Shown: piece by piece, positions 1 through 5,352 of the stretch
Numbering within the stretch: the first letter of the stretch is position 1
Layout: every line of letters starts with the position of its first letter
Assembly (NCBI GenBank): GCA_027065245.1
Contig: JAMOOS010000236.1
Span: 1 to 8,295, forward strand
DNA: 8,295 nucleotides
Direction of reading: 5' to 3'
Source of the DNA: Desulfuromonadaceae bacterium
GTDB taxonomy: Bacteria; Desulfobacterota; Desulfuromonadia; Desulfuromonadales; Desulfuromonadaceae
Position numbers and translations under genes: made by a program
The notes under the pieces: generated by a model
The model's input: the letters and a program-made list of their open reading frames with translations, nothing else
The model's database searches: none
What the model was told of the DNA's origin: nothing

Positions 1-948
1 CGCGGCGGCGGTGCTGCCGGCGTGGTACAGCCTGGTGCCGTTAGGCGCCAGAATATCGAGGGCGGCAATTTCGTCGGCGCGTGCCACCGTGGCGGCCATG
101 TGATGATCGATATTGACCAGGGCGCGGATGTCCAGGCCGTAGTGCAGGTAGGTGGCGATATCGCGCTTCAGCAAGGTGGCCACCGTGGCGGCCTTGGTGT
201 GAACTATGTGACGGTAGTGGTTCTGGAACAGGCGGGTGTTGCTGTAACTGCACACCAGTTGCGCCGCGCCCAGAATGACAAACAGAAACAGGTAGACAGT
301 GCGCTTGCGTTGCAGTGCCGGGCGGTTGAAGATGATGAAAAATCCCAGCGTCAGCAGCAGGGCGGCAGCGGCGGTGGTAATGGCGCTGATGGTGAGGGCG
401 GCATCGATAATACTCTGCTGTTCTGCCTGCAGGGTACGGCTGTCCAGACGCAGCAGCAGGTGGCCGTGCTGACGCAGAGGGAACAGCAGATAGTGGTTGC
501 GGCCCAGTTCCAGGTGGCTGCTGCCGTTGTTGCCGTGGTCGCTGTCTGCCACTGGCGTCATGGTGTCCGGCAGGTTGCCGCAGCGGTAGAGTACCTGCCC
601 GTCGGCGTTGACAATTCCCACTGCGCCGACATCGTTAATGCCCTGTCGGCCTTGGCAGAGAATCTTCTCCATGCCGATGAAATTATCCAGCGGCTTGCCC
701 AGCTTCAGGGCGCGATTGATTTTGGCGGCCATCTCGGCACCAACGGCGTCGCAGGCGGAAATCACCGCGTTAAGGTGCAGTTTTTTGAACGCCGCCAGGT
801 TCAGACCGGTGCTGAGTGCCTGAGCCGTGAGCAGCAGCGCCAGCAGCGCCAGCACGCTGATCATCCGGCGGGACAATTGTGGCCGCCGCAATCGGCGCAG
901 CGGAATAACTGTGCCATCGCCGCCGGTTATGTTTTGCTTGTCAGCCAT
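1..948 (-). CDS. Membrane sensor protein with two repeated extracytoplasmic sensor modules (partial, C-terminus outside the window)
   Basis: The minus-strand frame from the ATG at 948 stays open to base 1, giving 316 residues without a stop, so only the N-terminal part is present. A basic stretch (residues 18-28) precedes a first membrane helix at about 29-49. A soluble, probably periplasmic region (50-180) follows, then two helices at about 182-207 and 217-235 joined by a short basic loop, then a second soluble region from 236 to the edge. The two soluble regions look alike: each has a long helical part followed by a strand-like 'V/I-DG/NG-x-x-LY' ending (residues 66-124 and 252-311). This is typical of Cache-like ligand sensors of signalling proteins. 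The output domain (kinase, cyclase, phosphatase, chemotaxis or transporter) lies outside the window, so no function can be named. It is transcribed divergently from the gene at 1046. The plus-strand ORF over the same bases is a shadow of it. Confidence 0.75.
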   Translation of the reverse strand, partial: MADKQNITGGDGTVIPLRRLRRPQLSRRMISVLALLALLLTAQALSTGLNLAAFKKLHLNAVISACDAVGAEMAAKINRALKLGKPLDNFIGMEKILCQGRQGINDVGAVGIVNADGQVLYRCGNLPDTMTPVADSDHGNNGSSHLELGRNHYLLFPLRQHGHLLLRLDSRTLQAEQQSIIDAALTISAITTAAAALLLTLGFFIIFNRPALQRKRTVYLFLFVILGAAQLVCSYSNTRLFQNHYRHIVHTKAATVATLLKRDIATYLHYGLDIRALVNIDHHMAATVARADEIAALDILAPNGTRLYHAGSTAAA

Positions 949-964
949 TGATATTACCTATTTG

Positions 965-988
965 CCTGGCGCCAGTGTTGGTGCTAGG
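965..988 (+). promoter_or_regulatory. Hairpin in the divergent intergenic region, upstream of the Fe-S protein gene
   Basis: The arms 965-974 and 979-988 are an imperfect inverted repeat around a 4-base loop. Read as plus-strand RNA, all ten positions pair if two G-U wobbles are allowed. The minus-strand RNA would have two mismatches. The left arm overlaps a perfect 10-bp palindrome, CTGGCGCCAG, at 966-975, so a DNA operator is equally possible. It lies 57 bases before the start codon at 1046. Function is not known. Confidence 0.35.
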
Positions 989-1016
989 TTGCCGCCGATA
1001 TACACATATCCATACT

Positions 1017-1034
1017 TATACTATACGCAAAGGA
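1017..1034 (+). promoter_or_regulatory. Possible -10 element and ribosome binding site of the Fe-S protein gene
   Basis: TATACT at 1017-1022 resembles a -10 box, but no good -35 hexamer lies at 16-18 bases spacing. The AAAGGA at 1029-1034 is a plausible Shine-Dalgarno sequence about 11 bases before the ATG at 1046. If the -10 call were right the leader would be very short, and the hairpin at 965-988 would be upstream of transcription. Alternatively, transcription starts further left and the hairpin is in the leader. Confidence 0.3.
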
Positions 1035-1045
1035 ATCTTTATATC

Positions 1046-2341
1046 ATGACTGCTGAAGAATTTGAGATTAAAGCCGATCACCAGCTATGGCGTGATCTGG
1101 GCATGGACGTGGAGCGCTTTGAAAAGATGCGTCTGACCCTGGGCGAGGTGTACCGCAACACTTTTTTAAGTCAGAAAAACCGTCCGGCGGCCATGGATTA
1201 TTTCGATCGTCTGGTGGCTGATATGCACAACGGCCGTATCAAGGAGATGCTGGCGGCCAAAGCGCAGGGACGACCGGTAATCGGCACCTTCTGCGTCTAT
1301 GTGCCGGAGGAGGTTGTCATCGCCCTGGACGGCATCTGTGTCGGTTTGTGCGCCGGGTCACCCGCTTCCATCGCCGACGCCGAAAAGGTGCTGCCGCGCA
1401 ATATCTGTCCCATGGTCAAGTCGGCCTATGGTTTCAAAGCGGCCAATATCTGTCCCTACTATCAAGCGGTGGATCTGGTCTACGGCGAGACCACCTGCGA
1501 TGCCAAAAAGAAAACCTGGGAACTGCTCGATAAGCTGGTGCCTACCCATGTGATGGAGATTCCGCAGATGAAGCGCCAGCGCGATTTTGCCATGTGGCTG
1601 GCCGAGGTGGAGGATTTTACCGCGCGGCTGGAGGAGATGGCCGGGCGCAAGGTGACCGCCGCCAGTCTGGCCGCTGCCATCGACACGGTGAACAGCAAGC
1701 GCCTGGCCCTGCAACGCCTCGACCGCCTGCGCTGCCATCCGCTGCTGCCTGTCAGTGGTCGCGATGTTCTGCTGGTGGAGCAGTGTTCCTTTTACGACGA
1801 GCCGGTGCGTTTTGCCGCCCAGGTAAACGTGTTGTGCGACGAGCTGGAGCAGCGGATCGCCGCTGGCATCGGTCTGGCCGCCACCAACCCGGTGCGCATC
1901 ATGGTATCCGGCACGCCCATGGCGCTGCCCAACTGGAAGCTGCACAACATCATCGAGAGCAGTGGCGCGGTGGTGGTGCATGAGGAGAGCTGTATCGGCA
2001 GCCGCTACTATCGTGACATCATCGAAAATAACCACACCGACCTGCCCGCGCAACTGGCGGCCCTTACCCGCCGCTACATGCGCATCAACTGTTCCTGCTT
2101 CACCCCTAACGACGAACGGCTGGAGCAGGTAACCGCCGAGTACGCCCAGCAGCAGGCGCAGGGCGTTATCGACTATACCCTGCAGTTCTGTCATACCTAT
2201 AATATCGAGGCGGCCAGACTGGCGCAGACCTGTGCCGCACAGAATATCCCCTTTATGGCGCTGGAAAGCGATTACAGCCCCGAAGATATCGGCCAGTTGC
2301 GCACGCGTGTAGAGGCGTTTATCGAACAGATTGCCGATTGA
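1046..2341 (+). CDS. 2-hydroxyacyl-CoA dehydratase family protein, YjiM / double-cubane-cluster protein type
   Basis: This 431-residue Fe-S protein belongs to the HgdB/BcrC/YjiM superfamily. It has 14 cysteines: C83, C98, C102, C121, C136, C151, C230, C247, C264, C316, C349, C351, C382 and C396. They sit in family-like contexts such as 'GICVGLCAGSP' (96-106), 'NICPMVKSAYGF' (119-130), 'NICPYY' (135-140), 'VSGTPMALPNWKL' (287-299) and 'EESCIGSRYYRD' (313-324). True dehydratases are heterodimers with two related subunits. Here there is one subunit gene directly followed by an activator gene. That is the arrangement of E. coli yjiM-yjiL and of the double-cubane-cluster protein of Carboxydothermus hydrogenoformans, which carries an [Fe8S9] cluster and reduces small molecules such as acetylene with ATP. 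The assignment to that subgroup is inference. The frame is open back to 827, but the ATG at 1046 is preferred because AAAGGA precedes it and family similarity begins there; upstream codons overlap the divergent gene. The physiological substrate is unknown. Confidence 0.85.
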   Translation: MTAEEFEIKADHQLWRDLGMDVERFEKMRLTLGEVYRNTFLSQKNRPAAMDYFDRLVADMHNGRIKEMLAAKAQGRPVIGTFCVYVPEEVVIALDGICVGLCAGSPASIADAEKVLPRNICPMVKSAYGFKAANICPYYQAVDLVYGETTCDAKKKTWELLDKLVPTHVMEIPQMKRQRDFAMWLAEVEDFTARLEEMAGRKVTAASLAAAIDTVNSKRLALQRLDRLRCHPLLPVSGRDVLLVEQCSFYDEPVRFAAQVNVLCDELEQRIAAGIGLAATNPVRIMVSGTPMALPNWKLHNIIESSGAVVVHEESCIGSRYYRDIIENNHTDLPAQLAALTRRYMRINCSCFTPNDERLEQVTAEYAQQQAQGVIDYTLQFCHTYNIEAARLAQTCAAQNIPFMALESDYSPEDIGQLRTRVEAFIEQIAD

Positions 2342-2342
2342 A

Positions 2343-3104
2343 ATGGATGTAGGGATAGATATCGGTTCGCGCACCATCAAGGTGGTGGCGCTGCAGGATG
2401 GCGAGATAGTTCATCAGCAGGTGGTGGCGGGCAGCTACAATCCCGCCGCGCAGGCGCGTGAGTTGCTGCGGTCGCTGGCACCGCGACGGCTGGTTAAAAC
2501 CGGCTACGGTCGTCATCTGGAGGTGGAGGGCGCGGCGGTGGTGGTGCGTGCCATCACCGAAATCAAGGCACATGCCATCGGCGCACGCTACCACTATCCG
2601 GCCGCCGCCACCATTCTCGATGTCGGCGGCCAGGATTCCAAGGTTATCAGCCTTAATGCCGCTGGCGGCGTGGCCTCTTTTCACATGAACGACAAATGCG
2701 CCGCCGGTACCGGTCGTTTTCTCGAAATGATGGCGGTCAGCCTGGGCTGTGAGCTGGATGATTTTGCCACTCTGGCCGCTGGCGGCGGCGCTGATCTCAC
2801 CATCAACAGTATGTGCGCCGTGTTTGCCGAATCCGAGGTGGTCTCGCTGAAACACGCCGGTCACAGCGCTGCCGATATTGCCGCGGCCGTGCACCGAGCG
2901 GTGGCGGCGCGCCTGGTTGCCATGCTGCGGCGCGGCCACGGCGGCGAGCCGCTGGTGTTTACCGGCGGCGTAGCGCGCAACCACTTTATGTTGCACTGCC
3001 TGCAACAGGAGATGGGCGGCCAACTGCTGGTGCCACCCCATCCCGACACCACCGGCGCCCTTGGTGCCGCCCTGTACGCCGCCCGCCTTTCGACAGGCGC
3101 CTAG
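2343..3104 (+). CDS. BadF/BadG/BcrA/HgdC-type ATPase, activator (reductase) of the Fe-S protein
   Basis: This 253-residue protein belongs to the ASKHA ATPases that drive one electron at a time onto 2-hydroxyacyl-CoA dehydratases and their relatives. The phosphate-binding motif 'GIDIGSRTIKVV' is at 4-15, the second nucleotide motif 'LDVGGQDSKVI' at 92-102, and 'TGGVARN' at 207-213. C119 in 'NDKCAAGTGRF' and C158 in 'SMCAVFAESEVVSL' match the cysteines that hold one [4Fe-4S] cluster between two subunits of the HgdC homodimer. The ATG at 2343 lies one base after the upstream stop, which implies translational coupling; a TTG at 2331 is in frame but would add residues before the ATPase core. Length and the 'GALGAALYAAR' ending match the family. 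The last residues and the TAG stop are supplied by the repeat that begins at 3101, see that entry. YjiL of E. coli is the closest named relative I can offer. Confidence 0.9.
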   Translation: MDVGIDIGSRTIKVVALQDGEIVHQQVVAGSYNPAAQARELLRSLAPRRLVKTGYGRHLEVEGAAVVVRAITEIKAHAIGARYHYPAAATILDVGGQDSKVISLNAAGGVASFHMNDKCAAGTGRFLEMMAVSLGCELDDFATLAAGGGADLTINSMCAVFAESEVVSLKHAGHSAADIAAAVHRAVAARLVAMLRRGHGGEPLVFTGGVARNHFMLHCLQQEMGGQLLVPPHPDTTGALGAALYAARLSTGA

Positions 3105-3114
3105 GAGCCTGTCG
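3091..3114. repeat. 24-bp near-perfect palindrome over the stop codon of the activator gene
   Basis: The 24 bases are self-complementary except for the 3099/3106 pair. The right half is the left terminal repeat of the element at 3101-3269. The left half, CGACAGGCGCCTAG (3091-3104), is a one-mismatch copy of the element's right end, CGACAGGCTCCTAG (3256-3269). The palindrome encodes the last codons of the activator gene (S-T-G-A-stop). It may be a transcription terminator hairpin, although no T-run follows directly, or the remnant of a second element end. Confidence 0.6.
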
Positions 3115-3269
3115 GGCTTTGCGGATCGAAGCGAAAAATCGACTGGTCGAGGACAGATTTTCGCTCGTTTGAAGGCGAATAGCCATAGCTATTGGTCGAA
3201 AAGGAGCGGAAATATGCACCGGCCGGGCGGTTTTGCAGCCGATGCATGGAAAGTCCGACAGGCTCCTAG
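3101..3269. mobile_element. 169-bp MITE-like structured repeat with terminal inverted repeats
   Basis: The ends CTAGGAGCCTGTCGG (3101-3115) and CCGACAGGCTCCTAG (3255-3269) are perfect reverse complements. The match extends to 19 of 20 bases at each end, with CTTT at 3117-3120 inside the left end. There is no credible coding frame inside. Three hairpins fill the interior: 3130-3140 with 3156-3165 (one bulged A), 3178-3183 with 3188-3193 (4-base loop), and 3214-3223 with 3238-3247 (one mismatch). A small non-autonomous transposable element or an intergenic palindromic repeat family is the best reading. The outermost CTAG on both sides could be a 4-bp target duplication (IS5-family elements favour YTAR targets) or simply part of the inverted repeat, since CTAG is itself a palindrome. 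Copy number in the genome cannot be seen from here. Confidence 0.75.
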
Positions 3270-4261
3270 AACATATTCAACTGTGGAATCAGTTGCCGGT
3301 AGTCGGCGTAGGTGAGGCTGGTGTGCCAGTGGCCGCTTAACATGCCGGTGGCGATTCCCAGTGCGTAGACGCCCAGCACCAGCACGGCAAACAGCCATGG
3401 CGGCACGGGGCGGCGGTATAGCGCCATGGCCACGGCGGCGTTAGCGCAACTGTTGACGCAACTCAAACAGCCGGTACATTCCGGGCTGCGGATGACTGTT
3501 TTTTCGGCCACCGGCAACAGGGACGGGCAGGCGGCGCTGCACTGACCGCAGCCGACACAGCGTGCGCTGTCGCGACTGATTTTAAGTGGACTGGCCATGC
3601 TTATCAGCCCCAGCAGAGCGCCGTAGGGACACAGGTAGCGACACCAGAAATTCTTGTACACCAGCGACAGCACTACCAGCACCGTTATTACCGTTGCGCT
3701 GGTGGCGCTGATGTGGGTAAAGAAATGGAGCATCTTTACGTCGCTCATCTTCCAGTACGGTGACTGCAAAAAACGCCCCAGGGTAAACGTCGGCATATCC
3801 AGCAGCAGTAATTTGATAAAGAAGCCCAGCAGCAGGTACTTGGCGCTGCGCAGTATTACATCTAGCCACGACCACATGGTAAAGTTGCGTCCCGCCAGCC
3901 GCTGGCCCAGTTTCCATAACAGCTCCGACAGCGTACCCACCGGGCACAACCACGAGCAGAACGATTTTTTTGTCAGCAAGCTCATGGCGAGAAAAGTTAC
4001 AAACAGCACCAGCGCCGCTGGATGAACCGTGTCAAAGTTGCCACTTGCCAGCCAGTGGCGCAGACTGGTGAGGGCGCCGATGGGGAGAAAACCCTCCACG
4101 CCGGGCGGACGCGGGTAAAACGGTGTCTGGCCGCCGCTGGTAAAGTGGCGCACAAACAGACCGAACTGAATCCCGAGATACATTATCCAGGCGAAAAACA
4201 GCCATTGTACGCTGTTGCGCAGGCGGGTACAGGTGATGGTAAGGCGAACGGTGGGTATCAT
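3266..4261 (-). CDS. Membrane-bound polyferredoxin, NapH/NosR-C-terminal type 4Fe-4S protein
   Basis: This 331-residue membrane protein should move electrons between a quinol or membrane donor and soluble or periplasmic redox partners. It has about five hydrophobic helices (near 17-37, 82-97, 139-155, 187-203 and 288-308). Two CxxxCP motifs, 'CSWLCP' (C102/C106) and 'CRYLCP' (C207/C211), are the hallmark of the NapH/NosR/CcoG superfamily. Two ferredoxin-type [4Fe-4S] motifs follow, C235-C238-C241-C245-P and C262-C265-C268-C272. The second lacks the usual proline after the last cysteine. Its ATG at 4261 overlaps the TGA of the upstream CYTH gene (ATGA), and a weak GGGA precedes it, so its translation probably depends on that gene. 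The TAG stop (3268-3266) lies within the end of the 3101-3269 repeat, so the last residues may differ from relatives. It is not napH proper, as no nap genes are near. The partner is unknown. Confidence 0.85.
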   Translation of the reverse strand: MIPTVRLTITCTRLRNSVQWLFFAWIMYLGIQFGLFVRHFTSGGQTPFYPRPPGVEGFLPIGALTSLRHWLASGNFDTVHPAALVLFVTFLAMSLLTKKSFCSWLCPVGTLSELLWKLGQRLAGRNFTMWSWLDVILRSAKYLLLGFFIKLLLLDMPTFTLGRFLQSPYWKMSDVKMLHFFTHISATSATVITVLVVLSLVYKNFWCRYLCPYGALLGLISMASPLKISRDSARCVGCGQCSAACPSLLPVAEKTVIRSPECTGCLSCVNSCANAAVAMALYRRPVPPWLFAVLVLGVYALGIATGMLSGHWHTSLTYADYRQLIPQLNMF

Positions 4262-4752
4262 GGTAGTTGTCCCTGCTTTTCTGCCGCTGACCAGTCACAG
4301 TAAGGGGTGTGGGCCAGGTGGGAATTGTAATAACGGATAGCGCCACTTACCTCGCGGCCCAGCCACGGTGGCCGGATAAATTTCTCCTGCTCACTGTTCA
4401 GTTCGATTTCGGCCACTATCAGGCCGCTGTTATCGCCGAGAAACTCGTCAATCTCCCAGGTGTGTCCGGCGTATTCTACCAGGTAACGCCGTTTTTCCAC
4501 CACCGTGGCGCACATCTGGCGCAGCATCTGGCGGGCATCTTCCACGGGTACGGGGTATTCGTATTCCACTCTGGAGATATTGTCGCTGCAGCCTTTGATG
4601 GTGAGCCAGGCGTTATCGCCGTCCACCCGCACCCGTACCGTGCAGCGCGGTGTGCTGGACAGATAACCTTGCAGCAGATGGCGCGGCGGTGCTGCCGTAG
4701 TGCGCCAGTCTTGATTGGCAAGCAGAAATTTTCGTTCTATCTCCATGGCCAT
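4258..4752 (-). CDS. CYTH domain protein, probable inorganic triphosphatase
   Basis: This 164-residue protein is a single CYTH domain, the fold of bacterial triphosphate tunnel metalloenzymes that hydrolyse tripolyphosphate or other triphosphates with divalent metal ions. The signature ExExK motif is E4-E6-K8 in 'MEIERKFLL'. Further charged tunnel residues are visible: R40 and R42 ('TVRVR'), K53 ('LTIKG'), E63 and E65 ('RVEYEYPVP'), K87-R88-R89, E100-D102-E103 ('WEIDEFLGDNSGLIVAEIEL') and E115/E117. The length fits the short single-domain bacterial subfamily. The ATG at 4752 is chosen because GGGGAGA lies just upstream; an in-frame start at 4794 would add 14 residues unlike the family, and the ATG at 4746 also remains possible. 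It leads a two-gene unit with the polyferredoxin gene and is divergent from umuD. Confidence 0.9.
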   Translation of the reverse strand: MAMEIERKFLLANQDWRTTAAPPRHLLQGYLSSTPRCTVRVRVDGDNAWLTIKGCSDNISRVEYEYPVPVEDARQMLRQMCATVVEKRRYLVEYAGHTWEIDEFLGDNSGLIVAEIELNSEQEKFIRPPWLGREVSGAIRYYNSHLAHTPYCDWSAAEKQGQLP

Positions 4753-4849
4753 TTGGTTCTCCCCGGCTTTGGTGCTGGCGGCGGGATTGTACACCCACCG
4801 ACGCCGGTGTGTAAAGGAGCAGCCTTGTCCAATATGAAATGAGTCTGAA

Positions 4850-4875
4850 GGCGGCGCTTTTTGATTGTCGCCGCC
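4850..4875. promoter_or_regulatory. Inverted repeat in the CYTH/umuD divergent control region
   Basis: GGCGGCG (4850-4856) and CGCCGCC (4869-4875) form a perfect 7-bp stem around a 12-base, T-rich spacer. A second weaker inverted repeat lies at about 4791-4812 (CACCG and CGGTG arms around 4 bases). A possible umuD promoter is TTGTCG (4865-4870) with TATGCT (4889-4894), spacing 18; if real, its -35 box falls inside the inverted repeat, as an operator would. No CTG-N10-CAG LexA box of the E. coli type is found between 4753 and 4920. Confidence 0.3.
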
Positions 4876-4920
4876 AGTTAGGTCGCGTTATGCTGCGTAC
4901 TCACTGGAGGTCTGGAATTT

Positions 4921-5352
4921 ATGCGTGTAGAAAAAATCGCTGGTGGCGGAGAGTTCGCTACCCTGGAATTACCCCTGTTTACCGAGGCGGTAGCGGCGGG
5001 ATTCCCCAGCCCGGCCGGAGATTATCGCGAAGCCGGGCTGGATTTGAACGAACTGTGTGTGGCCAACCCCGCCGCCACCTACTTTGTGCGCGCCCAGGGC
5101 GATTCCATGCGCGATGTGGGGATTTTCCCCGGTGATGTGCTGGTGGTGGATCGTTCGTTGCAGGTGCGGCACGGCGACGTGGTTATCGTGGCTCTTAATG
5201 GCGAGTTGGCGGTAAAAACCCTGGAGTTGCGCCCACAGGTGCGGCTGGTGGCGCAGAACAGCGCCTACGCCCCCATTGTAGTGCCGGAGGAGGCACAACT
5301 GGAGATTTTCGGTGTTGTTACCAATGTTATCCATACCCTGAGACGCGCATGA
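4921..5352 (+). CDS. umuD: UmuD, self-cleaving subunit of translesion DNA polymerase V
   Basis: This 143-residue protein is a LexA-fold S24 peptidase that trims its own N-terminus after RecA filament contact and then joins UmuC as UmuD'2C. The cleavage region 'AAGFPSPAGDY' is at 25-35. The scissile pair should be A26-G27, where E. coli UmuD has Cys24-Gly25; Ala-Gly is the LexA-like pair. The catalytic serine is S62 in 'GDSM' and the general-base lysine is K99 in 'VKTLEL', 37 residues apart as in E. coli (S60/K97). Length agrees with the family. GGAGG at 4906-4910 precedes the ATG at 4921 by ten bases, a rather long spacing. The gene overlaps umuC by ATGA. SOS control is expected from the family, but no familiar LexA box is visible here. 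Confidence 0.93.
   Translation: MRVEKIAGGGEFATLELPLFTEAVAAGFPSPAGDYREAGLDLNELCVANPAATYFVRAQGDSMRDVGIFPGDVLVVDRSLQVRHGDVVIVALNGELAVKTLELRPQVRLVAQNSAYAPIVVPEEAQLEIFGVVTNVIHTLRRA

Noticed and set aside
22..951. 309-residue plus-strand ORF
   Set aside because: It is Gln/Val/Gly-rich low-complexity translation lying opposite the membrane sensor frame, which has real helices and sensor motifs; a shadow of the minus-strand gene.
978..992. Possible sigma54 (-24/-12) promoter, TGG...TTGC
   Set aside because: The spacing between the GG and GC elements is nine bases instead of ten and the -24 match is weak.
1358..2380. 340-residue minus-strand ORF opposite the dehydratase-like gene
   Set aside because: The plus frame has clear family motifs and a ribosome binding site; the antisense frame is a high-GC shadow without recognisable motifs.
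2319..3041. 240-residue minus-strand ORF opposite the activator gene
   Set aside because: The plus frame contains all ATPase motifs; the antisense product is His/Gln-rich and resembles nothing.
3105..3265. Possible small gene inside the repeat element (84-residue frame crossing 3061-3315)
   Set aside because: The frame crosses both flanking genes and the inverted repeat, has no ribosome binding site and no family resemblance.
3266..4261. Naming the polyferredoxin gene napH or nosR
   Set aside because: Only the general 4Fe-4S/CxxxCP architecture is shared; no nitrate or nitrous oxide reductase genes are adjacent, and the NosR FMN-binding domain is absent.
4309..4842. 177-residue plus-strand ORF opposite the CYTH gene
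   Set aside because: The CYTH motif set on the minus strand is complete; this frame is its shadow.
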